In this document: positions 27,480 to 36,931 of the stretch, piece by piece
Layout: each line of letters begins with the position of its first letter
Position numbering within the stretch: position 1 is the stretch's first letter
Assembly (NCBI GenBank): GCA_046349435.1
Contig: JAXMCI010000045.1
Location: forward strand, 1 to 64,000
Source: JAXMCI01 sp046349435
GTDB taxonomy: Bacteria > Pseudomonadota > Alphaproteobacteria > Dongiales > Dongiaceae
Length of the DNA: 64,000 bases
Direction: 5' to 3'
Notes under the pieces: model-generated
Told to the model about the DNA's origin: nothing
The model's database searches: none
The model's input: the letters and a program-made list of their open reading frames with translations, nothing else
Translations under genes and position numbers: made by a program

Positions 27480-29564
27480 TCAGGCGCGGTCGAGAAGCAG
27501 GTTGCCGAGCGGGTCGGCGGCAAGCGTCCAGCCCGGCGGCACCACCACCGTGCTGTCGTAGGATTCGACGATCAGCGGCCCGGCGGTGCGGCCGGCGGCG
27601 AGCGCCGCGGCGCGCTCGACCACCGGCGTGGCGACGGTCTCGCCGCCGCGGCCGAACTGCACCGGCCGGGTGCCGCCGGCGGCGTGCCGCGCGGCGGTGA
27701 GCGGCGCGGCGAAGGCCAGGGCCTGGCGCGGCCGGGCGCGGCCGACGACGCGCAGGTTGACGATCTCGAGCGGCTCGTCGGCGCGGTACTGGTAGATGCG
27801 GGCATAGTCGGCGAGGAAGCCGTCGGCGATGGCGGCGAGCGCCGCCGGCGACAGGTCGGCGGGATCGAGCGGCCGGGCGAGCTCGCTGTCCTGGCCGGCG
27901 AAGCGCAGGTCGGCGGCGAAGTCGAGCGCGACCTCGGAAGCGCCGTAGCCCTCGGCGGCGAGCGCCGCCAGCGCCTCGGCGCGCAGCGCCTCGAGGGTCT
28001 CGCGCGCGGCCGGCGCGGCGAGCGCGTCGAGCGGCGCCGGGAAGGCGCGCACGAAATGCCGCTCGACCTCACTCGCCAGCATGCCGACCGCGGTGAAGAC
28101 GCCGGGCAGGTCGGGGATCACCACCTGGCGGATGGACAGCATGTCGGCCAGCTCGCAGGCATGGACCGGGCCGCTGCCGCCGAAGGCGACCAGCCGGAAG
28201 TCGCGCGGATCGACGCCGCGCTCGACCGTGACGGCGCGCAGCGCGCGGGCCATGCTGGCATTGGCGACCTGGCGGATGCCGTAGGCGGCCTCCTCCGGCG
28301 AGAGGCCGAGCGGGCGGGCGATCTGGTCGGCGATGGCGGCGCGGGCGCGGCCGATCTCGAGCGGCAGCGAGCCGCCGGCGAGGTAGCCGGGATTGAGGTA
28401 GCCGAGCAGCAGGTTGGCGTCGGTCACCGTCGCCTTGTCGCCGCCGCGGCCGTAGCAGGCCGGGCCGGGATCGCCGCCGGCCGATTGCGGCCCGACCTTG
28501 AGCAGCCCGGCGGCGTCGACCCAGGCGATCGAGCCGGCGCCGGCGCCGACCTCGGCGATGTCGATGGCGGGCGCCTTGATCATGTAGCCGCCGGCCTTGA
28601 TGAAGCGGCTGGGCGTGCTGATGCCGGCGCGGAACTCGTATTCGTGGACGCGCGCCACCTGGCCGCCCTCGACCAGCGAGGCCTTGGCCGTCGTGCCGCC
28701 CATGTCGAAGGCGATCAGGTCGGGCGTGCCCGCGGCGACGCCGAGCCGGGCGGCGCCGACCACGCCGGCGGCCGGGCCGGAGCCGATGAAGAAGCAGGGC
28801 TTCTCGGCGGCGAGGTCGGCTCGCGCCGCGCCGCCGTTCGAGCTCACCACCAGCAGCGGCGCCGATATACCGAGCCCGGCCAACCCGTCGGCCAGGCGCT
28901 CGAGGTAGCGGCGCATCACCGGCAGCAGGTAGGCGTTCACCACCGTGGTGCTGGTGCGCTCGTACTCCTTGATCTCCGGCAGGATGTCGACCGAGGCGGT
29001 GACCGCGAGGTCCTGGCGGCGCCGGGCGATGCGGGCCAGCGCCTGGCGCTCGTGCGCCGGGTTGCGGTAGCTGTTGATGAAGCAGATCGCCACCGCCTCG
29101 ATGCCCTCGGCGGCGAGCCGGTCGACCGCCTCGTCGAGCCCGGCCTCGTCGAGCGGCCGCACCACCGACCCGTCGGCGGCGATGCGCTCCGCCACCTCCA
29201 GGCGATGGCGGCGGCGGACCAGCGGCTCGGGCTTGTCCCAGTCGAGATCGAAGAGGTCGGGGGTGCGCACCCGGCCGATCTCCAGCACGTCGCGGAAGCC
29301 CTCGGTGGTGATCAGGCCGGTGGCGGCGCCGCGCTTCTGCAGGATGGTGTTGGAGCCCACCGTGGTGCCGTGCAGCACCTCGGTGACGGCGGCGGGCGGG
29401 AGCTCCGCCTGGCGCAGGATGCCGGCGACGCCGTCCACCACCGCGCGCTCCGGCTCCTGCGTCGTCGAGGAGACCTTGGCGACGAGCAGCCGCCCGTCCT
29501 CGCGCGCCAGCACGATGTCGGTGAAGGTGCCGCCGATGTCGACGCCGATGCGGGCGGCGGTCAT
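27480..29564 (-). CDS. Hydantoinase/oxoprolinase A-type subunit (HyuA), second locus
   Basis: Intact 694-aa ATP-dependent subunit. DIGGTFTDIVLARED lies at the N-terminus, followed by GTTVGSNTILQKRGA, EYERTSTTVVNAYL, AFDMGGTTAKASLVEGG, YGRGGDKATVTDANLLLGYL and the C-terminal GPLIVESYDSTVVVPPGW. It is first in the hyuA-hyuB-tautomerase order. Its start at 29564 is 53 nt from the divergent SDR gene start. This locus and 11725-15532 are diverged paralogues, not a recent duplication. Confidence 0.93.
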   Translation of the reverse strand: MTAARIGVDIGGTFTDIVLAREDGRLLVAKVSSTTQEPERAVVDGVAGILRQAELPPAAVTEVLHGTTVGSNTILQKRGAATGLITTEGFRDVLEIGRVRTPDLFDLDWDKPEPLVRRRHRLEVAERIAADGSVVRPLDEAGLDEAVDRLAAEGIEAVAICFINSYRNPAHERQALARIARRRQDLAVTASVDILPEIKEYERTSTTVVNAYLLPVMRRYLERLADGLAGLGISAPLLVVSSNGGAARADLAAEKPCFFIGSGPAAGVVGAARLGVAAGTPDLIAFDMGGTTAKASLVEGGQVARVHEYEFRAGISTPSRFIKAGGYMIKAPAIDIAEVGAGAGSIAWVDAAGLLKVGPQSAGGDPGPACYGRGGDKATVTDANLLLGYLNPGYLAGGSLPLEIGRARAAIADQIARPLGLSPEEAAYGIRQVANASMARALRAVTVERGVDPRDFRLVAFGGSGPVHACELADMLSIRQVVIPDLPGVFTAVGMLASEVERHFVRAFPAPLDALAAPAARETLEALRAEALAALAAEGYGASEVALDFAADLRFAGQDSELARPLDPADLSPAALAAIADGFLADYARIYQYRADEPLEIVNLRVVGRARPRQALAFAAPLTAARHAAGGTRPVQFGRGGETVATPVVERAAALAAGRTAGPLIVESYDSTVVVPPGWTLAADPLGNLLLDRA

Positions 29565-29617
29565 GGGAAGCCCTCATGCATGCTAGGCTCGCCGCGGCGA
29601 ATCGCGGGGAGGCCGAT

Positions 29618-30391
29618 ATGACGGAGCGCAGGGGGACGGCGCTGGTGACGGGCGCGAAGCGGGGCATCGGGCGCGGCGTCGCGCTGGCGCTGGCCGCGTC
29701 CGGCTTCGACATCGTGATCAACGACCTCGCGGCCGACGACGAGGCGGCGGCGACCGCCGCCGAGGTCGCGGCGCTCGGCCGCCGGGCCGCCGTGGTGGCG
29801 GGCGACATCGCCGACCTCGACGGGCAGGAGCGGCTGGTCGACGCGGCCTGGGGCTGCTTCGGCGGCATCGAATGCCTGGTCAACAATGCCGGCGTGTCGG
29901 TCCTCAACCGCGGCGACCTGCTCGAGGTCTCGGTCGAGAGCTACGACCGCTGCCTCGACACCAACCTGCGCGGGCCTTTCTTCCTGACCCAGCGGATCGC
30001 GCGGCGCATGGTGGCGGCGCCGGCCGGCGCCGGCCCCCGCTCGATCGTCACGATCAGCTCGATCAGCGCCGAGGTCGCCTCGGTCAGCCGCGGCGAGTAC
30101 TGCATCTCCAAGGCCGGGCTGTCGATGCTGAGCCGGCTGTTCGCGCTGCGCCTGGCCGAGGCCGGGATCGGCGTCTACGAGGTGCGGCCGGGCATCATCC
30201 GCACGCCGATGACGCAGCCCTCGGCCGGGCGGCTCGACGCGCTGATCGCCGAGGGCTTCACGCCGATCCGGCGCTGGGGCGAGCCGGACGATGTCGGCCG
30301 CGCGGTGGCGACGCTGGCCGCCGGCGGGCTGCCCTTCTCGGTCGGCCAGGTGGTGCTGGTCGATGGCGGCCTGACCCTGCGCACGCTCTAG
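29618..30391 (+). CDS. Short-chain dehydrogenase/reductase (classical SDR)
   Basis: 257-aa NAD(P)-dependent oxidoreductase. The cofactor motif is TGAKRGIG, followed by NNAGVS, the catalytic Ser region TISSISAE, the Tyr-Lys pair YCISK, and RPGIIRTPM. An ATG preceded by GGGGAGG was chosen over a longer reading from 29576. It is divergent from hyuA-2 and converges with the TRAP permease gene, so it may act on a product of either cluster. Substrate unknown. Confidence 0.9.
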   Translation: MTERRGTALVTGAKRGIGRGVALALAASGFDIVINDLAADDEAAATAAEVAALGRRAAVVAGDIADLDGQERLVDAAWGCFGGIECLVNNAGVSVLNRGDLLEVSVESYDRCLDTNLRGPFFLTQRIARRMVAAPAGAGPRSIVTISSISAEVASVSRGEYCISKAGLSMLSRLFALRLAEAGIGVYEVRPGIIRTPMTQPSAGRLDALIAEGFTPIRRWGEPDDVGRAVATLAAGGLPFSVGQVVLVDGGLTLRTL

Positions 30392-30399
30392 AAGGGCCA

Positions 30400-31704
30400 T
30401 CAGCTGCCCGCCGGCTCGTAGCCGAAGAGCCGCGGCAGCCAGAGCACCACGTCGGGCACCGCCAGCATGAGCAGCAGCGCCGCCACCAGCGCGGCGATGA
30501 ACGGCCAGATGTGCCGGTACATCGAGGTCAGCTGGATGCCGGTGATGCCGGTGACCACGAAGAGCAGCTCGCTATAGGGCGGCGTCACCATGCCGATCAT
30601 CAGGTTGACCACGGTGGTCACGCCGAAATGCACGGGGTCGATGCCGAGCGCGCGGATCGAGGGCATGGCGATCGGCACGATCACCAGCAGCATGAGCAGC
30701 GTGTCGAGGAAGCAGCCCAGCACCAGGAACAGCGCGTTGATGATCAGCAGGAACTCGAAGCGCGAGACCTGCAGCGTGGCGATCCAGGCGCCGATCTTGT
30801 TGGGGATCTGCTCGCTGGCGACGACATAGTTGATCAGCAGCGCGCCGGCCACCACCAGCGCCACGACGGCGGTCGAGCGGGCGGCGCCGGCGAACAGCAC
30901 GGCGAGCTCCTTCAGTCCGACCCGGCGATAGACCACGCAGGCGAGCAGCAGGGCATAGGCGGCGGCCACCGCCGCCGCCTCGGTCGGGGTCACCGCACCG
31001 GAATAGATTCCGCCCAGCAGGATCACCGGCAGCATCAGCGCCGGCGTCGAATCGCGCAGCACCGGCAGCACCATGGCGCGCCGGATCGGCGGCTCGACCG
31101 GCAGCCGGTCGCGGCGGGCGACATAGACGACCACCGCCATCAGCGCGCCCCCCATCAGGATGCCGGGCACGACGCCGCCGAGGAAGAGGTAGCCGACCGA
31201 GCTGCTCGACACCATGGCGTAGAGCACCATGGGGATCGAGGGCGGGATGATCGGCCCGATGGTGGCGGCGGCCGCGGCGAGCGCGCCGGCGAAGCCCGGC
31301 GAGTAGCGGCCGTCCTTCAGCATCATGTCGATCATCAGCTTGCCCGGGCCGGCGGCGTCGGCGATGGCGCTGCCGCTCATGCCCGAGAAGATCATGCTGG
31401 CGACGATGGTGACGTGGCCCAGCCCGCCGCGCAGCCGGCCGACGATCAGCGCCGCGAACTTCAGCAGCCGCTCGCTGATCGTGCCGGCGTTCATGATCTC
31501 GGCGCTGACGATGAAGAGCGGCACGGCGAGCAGCACGAAGCTGCGGAACAGCCCGTTCAGCGACTGCGAGGCGACCAGCCCGATGTCGCCGCCCTTGATG
31601 AAGAGATAGACGAAGGCCGAGGCCAGCATGGCGAAGCCGATCGGCATGCCGATCGCCGACCAGCCGAAGAAGAGGGCGAACATCACCCAGGCCGCGAGGC
31701 TCAT
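30400..31704 (-). CDS. TRAP transporter large permease (DctM family)
   Basis: 434-aa inner-membrane protein with about twelve hydrophobic segments and DctM hallmarks: FSGMSGSAIADAAGPG, GPIIPPSIPMVLYA, GGIYSGAVTPTEAAAVA and MVTPPYSELLFVV. It forms the ion-coupled translocation unit with the small subunit at 31762. The 57-nt gap between the two genes contains a GC palindrome. Gene order dctP, dctQ, dctM on the minus strand is standard. Confidence 0.94.
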   Translation of the reverse strand: MSLAAWVMFALFFGWSAIGMPIGFAMLASAFVYLFIKGGDIGLVASQSLNGLFRSFVLLAVPLFIVSAEIMNAGTISERLLKFAALIVGRLRGGLGHVTIVASMIFSGMSGSAIADAAGPGKLMIDMMLKDGRYSPGFAGALAAAAATIGPIIPPSIPMVLYAMVSSSSVGYLFLGGVVPGILMGGALMAVVVYVARRDRLPVEPPIRRAMVLPVLRDSTPALMLPVILLGGIYSGAVTPTEAAAVAAAYALLLACVVYRRVGLKELAVLFAGAARSTAVVALVVAGALLINYVVASEQIPNKIGAWIATLQVSRFEFLLIINALFLVLGCFLDTLLMLLVIVPIAMPSIRALGIDPVHFGVTTVVNLMIGMVTPPYSELLFVVTGITGIQLTSMYRHIWPFIAALVAALLLMLAVPDVVLWLPRLFGYEPAGS

Positions 31705-31713
31705 GGCAGGCCG

Positions 31714-31742
31714 CCTTCTCCCTCGCCGGCCTGCGCGAGGGC
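31714..31742. repeat. REP-like palindrome between TRAP permease genes
   Basis: Imperfect inverted repeat CTCCCTCGCCGG / CTGCGCGAGGGCG, loosely similar to the palindromes near 15.8 kb. It may form an mRNA hairpin between dctQ and dctM. Confidence 0.35.
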
Positions 31743-31761
31743 GTCGGGGCGGGGCAAGCGG

Positions 31762-32241
31762 CTAGATCTCGTCACGCCAGCGCGGGCCGAGGAGGTGGCG
31801 CAGCCGGACCAGGGCGGCGACGACGCTGCCGACCATGAACAGCGCGAAGCAGGCATAGAGCACGTCGAGCCGGATGTGCAGCATCAGCGTATGGGCGTGG
31901 CCGGCATAGAGCACGTAGTCGATCGTGCCGGGCAGCCCGGCCAGGAAGACGGCGGCGATCGACAGCGCGTTGACGACGGCGAAGCGTCGGCGCCAGGTGG
32001 AGCCGACGCTCTTGTAGAGCATGTCGAAGGTGATGTGCTGGCGCTGCGCGACGACGATCGCGCCGCCGAAGAAGACGATCCAGATATAGGCGATCGAGCA
32101 GACCTCGATCGTCCAGGAGACGGGATCGTCGAAGACGTAGCGCGAGACGACCTGGACGACGAAGGCGGCGAACATCGCCGCGAACATCGCCGCGGCCAGC
32201 AGCTCGGCGCCTCGCCCCAGGCGCGCCAGCGGCGACGGCAT
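31762..32241 (-). CDS. TRAP transporter small permease (DctQ family)
   Basis: 159-aa membrane protein with four predicted helices. The family region VVQVVSRYVFDDPVSWTIEV is followed by AYIWIVFFGGAIVVAQRQHI. It pairs with DctM at 30400-31704. It starts at the first ATG, 35 nt after the binding-protein stop. Confidence 0.9.
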   Translation of the reverse strand: MPSPLARLGRGAELLAAAMFAAMFAAFVVQVVSRYVFDDPVSWTIEVCSIAYIWIVFFGGAIVVAQRQHITFDMLYKSVGSTWRRRFAVVNALSIAAVFLAGLPGTIDYVLYAGHAHTLMLHIRLDVLYACFALFMVGSVVAALVRLRHLLGPRWRDEI

Positions 32242-32276
32242 GGACAGGATTCTCCGGCCGTCGCCGCCGCGGGCGG

Positions 32277-33305
32277 CTAGGCGCCGGCCTTGTTGATCCG
32301 CTCGAGCATGCCGGGCGGCCAGCTCTTGGCGAACTTCGAGTCGAGGAAGGCCTTCTGGACGTGGTCGCGGAAGGCCGCCACGTCGGGCGTGGTCACCTTG
32401 AGGCCCTTGCTCTCGAAGAAGCCCTGGGCGTCGGACTCGGTCTTGATCACGCCCGCGTCGTTGAAGGCCTTGGCCTTGGCCTCGGCCCCCTCGATCGCCG
32501 CCTTCTCGGCGGCCGACAGCCCGTCCCAGAAGCCGCCGGCGACGGCGACGAAGATGTTGGAGACCATGTGGCCGGTCAGCACGACCTGCTTGGAGACCTC
32601 GTAGAACTTCGCGGCCATGGCATCGGGCAGCGGGTTCTCCAGCCCGTCGATGGTGCCGGTCTGCATCGCCAGGTAGACCTCCTCGAAGGCGAGCGGCGTC
32701 GCCTTGGCGCCGAGCGCGTTGCCGAGGAACTGCCAGGTCTCCGAGCCAGGCATGCGCAGCTTGATGCCGGCCATGTCGGCCGGCGTCTTCACCTCGTGAA
32801 CCTTGCGCAGGATGACGTGCCGGGTGCCGAGATACTGGCTGCGCACGAGGTGGATCTTGATCACCTCGGCGACCTTGGCGCCGACCTCCTTGCCGATATC
32901 GCCGTCATAGACGGCGTCCAGATGCTTCGGGTCGCGCATCAGGTAGCCGGTGGTGAAGATCGAGTATTCCGGGATGAAGTTGGTGATGTCCTGCGGCGAG
33001 ACCAGCGCCACCTCGAGGTTGCCGCGCTGCATCGCCTCGATCTCGGTGCCCTGACCGAACAGCGTGCCGTTGAGGTGGATCTGCACGTCGAAGGCGCCCG
33101 GCGCCGCCTTGTCGACCTCGCTCTTGAAGACCTCGAGCGCCTTGGACTGCCATTCGTCGGGGCCGCCCGGCGTCGAGATGCGCAGCGTCTTGGCCGCGGC
33201 CCGCGCCCGGCCGACGACGAACGGCGTGGCGAGCGCGGCGGCACCGGCCGCGAGGAAGGTCCGGCGGCCGAGACCCGCCGCGAGAAGGCCCTTGTGCTTG
33301 TCCAT
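32277..33305 (-). CDS. TRAP transporter periplasmic substrate-binding protein (DctP family)
   Basis: 342-aa receptor with a Tat-like signal (GLGRRTFLAAGAAALATPFV) followed by the DctP domain. Key regions are LRISTPGGPDEWQ, the conserved ligand-carboxylate Arg region IKLRMPGSETWQ, and TGTIDGLENPLPD. A GGGGGTAGCG sequence precedes the ATG at 33305; a longer reading to 33461 has no family sequence. DctP proteins usually bind carboxylated ligands. The adjacent DapA-family and UxaA-type enzymes suggest sugar acids, which is inference. Confidence 0.92.
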   Translation of the reverse strand: MDKHKGLLAAGLGRRTFLAAGAAALATPFVVGRARAAAKTLRISTPGGPDEWQSKALEVFKSEVDKAAPGAFDVQIHLNGTLFGQGTEIEAMQRGNLEVALVSPQDITNFIPEYSIFTTGYLMRDPKHLDAVYDGDIGKEVGAKVAEVIKIHLVRSQYLGTRHVILRKVHEVKTPADMAGIKLRMPGSETWQFLGNALGAKATPLAFEEVYLAMQTGTIDGLENPLPDAMAAKFYEVSKQVVLTGHMVSNIFVAVAGGFWDGLSAAEKAAIEGAEAKAKAFNDAGVIKTESDAQGFFESKGLKVTTPDVAAFRDHVQKAFLDSKFAKSWPPGMLERINKAGA

Positions 33306-33450
33306 CGCTACCCCCCTGGGTTCCCTTGTGCAGCCGCCCTGCGGCTCATGCTGGGTGAGCGAGGCGCCGCGGTCAACGGCGGTTTGCTCGCGCCTGGCCG
33401 CCCGCCTCTGCCGCAGAGGCTGGCACCGGCCGAGGGCCCGGTCAAGGCAC

Positions 33451-33462
33451 ATTGTTGACAAT
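33451..33462. promoter_or_regulatory. GntR-type operator between dctP and the DapA-family gene
   Basis: ATTGTTGACAAT is a near-perfect palindrome (arms ATTGT/ACAAT, 2-nt centre) in an otherwise GC-rich divergent intergenic region. It matches the ATTGTnnACAAT style of GntR (FCD subfamily) operators common in sugar-acid loci. It also overlaps a TTGACA -35 hexamer reading toward 33540. No GntR gene lies in the window next to it. Confidence 0.55.
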
Positions 33463-33539
33463 CAACCACCGGGGGGATCCAATCGCGGCGCTGGCGCGAG
33501 CGGCCGGCCCCCACCGCGACGAACCGGGACAAGCCTGCA

Positions 33540-34454
33540 ATGACCGACCTCCTGCGCAAGCCGACCCTGATCGCCGCCATGGCGACGCCGCTCGACGCGG
33601 CGCTGCGGCCCGATGCCGATCTCCTGCTGCAGCGCTGCCGGGCGCTGATCGCCGAGGGCTGCGACGGCGTCGCGCTGTTCGGCACCACCGGCGAGGGGCC
33701 GCATCTGACGGTCGAGCATCGCCAGCAGGCGCTGCAGGCGCTGGTCGAGGGCGGGCTGCCGCCGTCGCGGCTGGTCGTCTCGGCGAGCGCGCTGGCGCTG
33801 CCCGACGCGGTGGCGCTGGGCCGCCACGCCGCCGGGCTGGGGGTCGGGCCGATCCTGCTGATGCCGCCCTTCTTCCTGCGCGGCGCGACGCGGCCGGGCG
33901 GCGTCGAGCGCTTCATCGACCTGTTCATCGAGCGCTGCGCGGCGCCGCGGCTGGCGCTGCTGCTCTACCACTTCCCCGAGATCACCGGCTTCGGCTTCGC
34001 GCCGGAGCTGATCGGCCGCCTGGTCGAGCGGTACGGGCCGGCCATCGCCGGGGTCAAGGACAGCGGCGGCGACTGGGACCACACGCTGCGGCTGATCCAG
34101 GGCTTCCCCGGGCTCGCTATCCTGACCGGCACCGAGGTCCACCTGCCGCAGGCGCTGGCCGCCGGCGCCGCCGGCACGATCTGCGGCCTGGGCAACGTCA
34201 TGCCGGCGCTGCTTCGCCGCCTGATCGACCGGCCCGACGCGGCCCACCGGCTGGTGCCGCAGATCCAGGCGATCGACGACCTGATCTCGGCCCATCCCTT
34301 CATTCCCGCGGTCAAGGCGGTGGCGGCGACGCTGACCGGCCGCCGCGACTGGCGCCGCGTCACCCCGCCGCTCGAGCCGCTCGACGAGGCCGCCACTGCG
34401 GCGCTGGGCGCCGCGGTGCAGGCGAGGCTCGCGGCGGCGATGGCGGAGGCGTAG
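33540..34454 (+). CDS. DapA-family lyase/aldolase (dihydrodipicolinate synthase superfamily)
   Basis: 304-aa class I aldolase-fold enzyme. It shows the loop FGTTGEG, the Tyr region LLLYHFPEITG, and the Schiff-base Lys in IAGVKDSGGDW. Such proteins cleave or condense 2-keto acids; the true DapA role is unlikely because the gene is divergent from a TRAP importer and in a sugar-acid neighbourhood. It could be a 2-keto-3-deoxy acid aldolase or dehydratase. It probably shares the GntR-type operator with dctP. Confidence 0.88.
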   Translation: MTDLLRKPTLIAAMATPLDAALRPDADLLLQRCRALIAEGCDGVALFGTTGEGPHLTVEHRQQALQALVEGGLPPSRLVVSASALALPDAVALGRHAAGLGVGPILLMPPFFLRGATRPGGVERFIDLFIERCAAPRLALLLYHFPEITGFGFAPELIGRLVERYGPAIAGVKDSGGDWDHTLRLIQGFPGLAILTGTEVHLPQALAAGAAGTICGLGNVMPALLRRLIDRPDAAHRLVPQIQAIDDLISAHPFIPAVKAVAATLTGRRDWRRVTPPLEPLDEAATAALGAAVQARLAAAMAEA

Positions 34455-34461
34455 GCAAGCT

Positions 34462-34486
34462 CGCTCTCCCGCTTCGCGGGCGAGGG
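34462..34486. repeat. REP-like palindrome between convergent genes
   Basis: CTCTCCCGCTTCGCGGGCGAGG, a variant of the palindromes near 15.8 kb. Its position 8 nt after a stop codon and 5 nt from the opposing stop codon could let it act as a weak bidirectional terminator, though no T-run is present. Confidence 0.5.
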
Positions 34487-34490
34487 AAAA

Positions 34491-35867
34491 CTAGCCCAGC
34501 GACGCCGCCCTCGCCTCCGCGGCGGCGGCGCCCATCGCGTCGCCGGCGGCGGCGTTGGCGCGGGCGGCCAGCCGCCAGTTGAACGGGCTGGTCGGCTTCA
34601 GATCGGTGCGCTCCGCGGCGAGCGCGCGGGCGAGCCGGCCCTGGCCGCCGCGGATCGCCGCCTCGAGCAGGGTCAGGCTCAGCACGTCGCGCTGGGCGTG
34701 GCTGCCGCCGAAGCGATGGGCGATCGGGCGCACCGGCAGCAGCAGCTCGACCGCCGTGCGGTAGTCGCCGCGGCCGAAGGCATTGATGGCGCGGCAGACC
34801 GGCAGTCCCACGTCCCTGACCATCATGGCGTTGGCGCCGCCGGCCTCGGCGCGGCGCTCCTGCGCGGCGAGCAGGCGGGCGGCGGCATCGACCCGGCCCT
34901 CGGCAACGAAGGCCATCATCGCATGCATGTCGTTGAAGACGTAGTAGGCGTCCTCGGCCTTGGCCTCCCAGGCGTCGGCCAGCTCGGCCCAGCGGTTGCC
35001 GGCATCGCCGCCGCGCAGCTCGAGCCGCCACAGCAGCGCGGTGGCGTCGAGCATCTCGAGCGGCAGCTGCGAGCGGCCCGGGCGGATGGCGGAATCGTAG
35101 AGCCTCAGCACCGTCTCGTGGTCGCCGCGGTCGAGATGATAGAGCGCGAGGTGCCACCAGTTGTGGAAGGCGAAGCCGTTGTCCGGGGCCCAGTCCTGGC
35201 GCCGGCCCTCGAGCCAGGCGATGCCGTCCCCGAGCCGCCCCTCCATCTCCATGACGTGGGCGACGGCGTGCACCGCCCAGGGGTCGCGCGGCTCGATCGC
35301 CAGCGCGCGGCGGCCGCGCTCCTCGGCGCGGCGGTAGTCGCCCATCTCCTCCAGCCCGAAGGCGTGCATGCCGAGCACGTAGCTCATGCCGGGCACCGAC
35401 TCGTTCCAGTCCGGCAGGACGCGGGCCACCCGGTCGCGCAGCAGCGAGGACTGGCCGAGGAAGAAGTCCCCGACATGGGCGATCTGCAGCGCCAGCACGT
35501 CGCGCGGCTGGTCGACCAGGATGTCGCCATAGAGCGCGATCGAGCGGTCGAAATTTCCGTCGAGCCAGGCGCGCGCGGCACGGATGTGGCCGCGCTCGCG
35601 CTCGTTGGCCGAGGACCACAGCCCCTCGGCGGCGGCGACGCTCTCGGCCAGCGCCGGCTCGGCTCCCTTGTCGGTGGCCAGCGCCATCAGCCCGGCGCGG
35701 AAGCAATGGCCCATGACGAAGCCGGGATCGGCGGCGATGGCGCCCTCGATCACCGCCAGGGGATCGTTGAAGTAGCCGAGCAGCAGCGTCGTCGCCTGCT
35801 CGAGCGCGTCGAGCGAGGCGCGGTTGCCGGTCGAGACCGGGACGCCCCGGGAATCCGTGAGAGCCAT
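34491..35867 (-). CDS. TPR protein similar to TTC38
   Basis: 458-aa all-helical protein built of tetratricopeptide-like repeats, for example YRRAEERGRRALAIEPRDPW and WHLALYHLDRGDHETVLRLY, without signal peptide or membrane segments. The overall pattern (PGMSYVLGMHAFGLEEMGDY, HAVAHVMEMEGR, HNWWHLALYHLD) matches the TTC38-like family, whose biochemical function is unknown. It lies 44 nt after the DapA-family gene at 35912 on the same strand, so the two are probably cotranscribed. The ATG at 35867 follows a purine-rich AGGAGAGG. Confidence 0.82.
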   Translation of the reverse strand: MALTDSRGVPVSTGNRASLDALEQATTLLLGYFNDPLAVIEGAIAADPGFVMGHCFRAGLMALATDKGAEPALAESVAAAEGLWSSANERERGHIRAARAWLDGNFDRSIALYGDILVDQPRDVLALQIAHVGDFFLGQSSLLRDRVARVLPDWNESVPGMSYVLGMHAFGLEEMGDYRRAEERGRRALAIEPRDPWAVHAVAHVMEMEGRLGDGIAWLEGRRQDWAPDNGFAFHNWWHLALYHLDRGDHETVLRLYDSAIRPGRSQLPLEMLDATALLWRLELRGGDAGNRWAELADAWEAKAEDAYYVFNDMHAMMAFVAEGRVDAAARLLAAQERRAEAGGANAMMVRDVGLPVCRAINAFGRGDYRTAVELLLPVRPIAHRFGGSHAQRDVLSLTLLEAAIRGGQGRLARALAAERTDLKPTSPFNWRLAARANAAAGDAMGAAAAEARAASLG

Positions 35868-35911
35868 GCGGGTCCTCTCCTGTCCTGTCGCGGGCGTCCC
35901 GGTCGCCGCCG

Positions 35912-36808
35912 TCAGAGGCGGGCCAGCGCCGCGTTGGTCTCGCGCACCAGCCGCTCGGTCAGCGCGCGCTCCTCGCCGGCCAGCGTCTGGCGCGGCGGCC
36001 GGACGAACTCGCGGCCGACGCCGTTCAGCTGCCCGGCGAGCTTGATGTACTGTACCAGCTTCACCCGGGTGTCGAGGTGATAGATCGGCGTCAGGATGCG
36101 GTAGAGGCGGCGCGCCTCCTCCCAGCGCCCGGCCAGCGCATGCGCCAGGATCGCCACCGATTCCTTCGCGTAGACATTGGCCATGCCGGAGACCCAGCCG
36201 ACGGCGCCGAGCACGACGCTCTCCAGCAGCAGGTCGTCGACGCCGCAGATCACCGTGATCCGCTCGCCGGTGCGCGCGATGATGTCGGTCACCCGGCGGA
36301 CGTCGTAGGACTCCTCCTTGATGGCGACGATAGTCGGCGCCTCGGCCATCTCGGGCAGCATCTCCGGCGTGACGTCGACGCCGTAGGCGGCGGGGTTGTT
36401 GTAGATCAGGATCGGCAGCGGCCCGGCGGCGGCGATCTCGCGGTAGAAGCGGATCGTCTCGGCCGCGTCGCTCTTGTAGCCGATCGGCGGGAAGACCATC
36501 AGCCCGTCGAGCCCGAGCTTCGCGCAGTCGGCGGCGTAGCGGCAGGCGGCCAGCGTGGTGAGCTCGGCGACGCCGCCCAGCACCGGCACGCGGCCCGCCG
36601 CCGCCTCCTTGCCGGCCTGCAGCACGGCGCGCTTCTCCTCGCCGGTCATGACGCCGTTCTCGCCGACCATGCCGAGCATCACCAGCCCCTTGACCCCGGC
36701 CCCGATCAGCCGCTCGACGCAGGCCCGCGTCGCCGCGAAGTCGATCTCGCCCGCCGCGGTCAGCTGCGTCGTCACCGCCGGGAACACCCCCCGCCAATCG
36801 ATCGTCAT
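35912..36808 (-). CDS. DapA-family lyase/aldolase (second)
   Basis: 298-aa class I aldolase-fold protein with GMVGENGVMTGEEK, the Tyr region ILIYNNPAAYGVD, and the Schiff-base Lys in VAIKEESYD. It is a clearly different subfamily from 33540-34454. Start MTIDWRGV chosen for its fit and GGAAGGGAATGGC upstream. It is probably involved in 2-keto acid metabolism. Context with the TTC38-like gene is unexplained. Confidence 0.87.
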   Translation of the reverse strand: MTIDWRGVFPAVTTQLTAAGEIDFAATRACVERLIGAGVKGLVMLGMVGENGVMTGEEKRAVLQAGKEAAAGRVPVLGGVAELTTLAACRYAADCAKLGLDGLMVFPPIGYKSDAAETIRFYREIAAAGPLPILIYNNPAAYGVDVTPEMLPEMAEAPTIVAIKEESYDVRRVTDIIARTGERITVICGVDDLLLESVVLGAVGWVSGMANVYAKESVAILAHALAGRWEEARRLYRILTPIYHLDTRVKLVQYIKLAGQLNGVGREFVRPPRQTLAGEERALTERLVRETNAALARL

Positions 36809-36931
36809 CGTCCTGCCATTCCCTTCCGTTCCGTCCGGCACGCTGCCGGAGCGGCCCTTCCTCTACTCCCGCGGGGCGCTCGGCGCGAGGCCTCGTCGCG
36901 ACCCGGTCGCGCTGCCCGGGCCCGCCGCCGA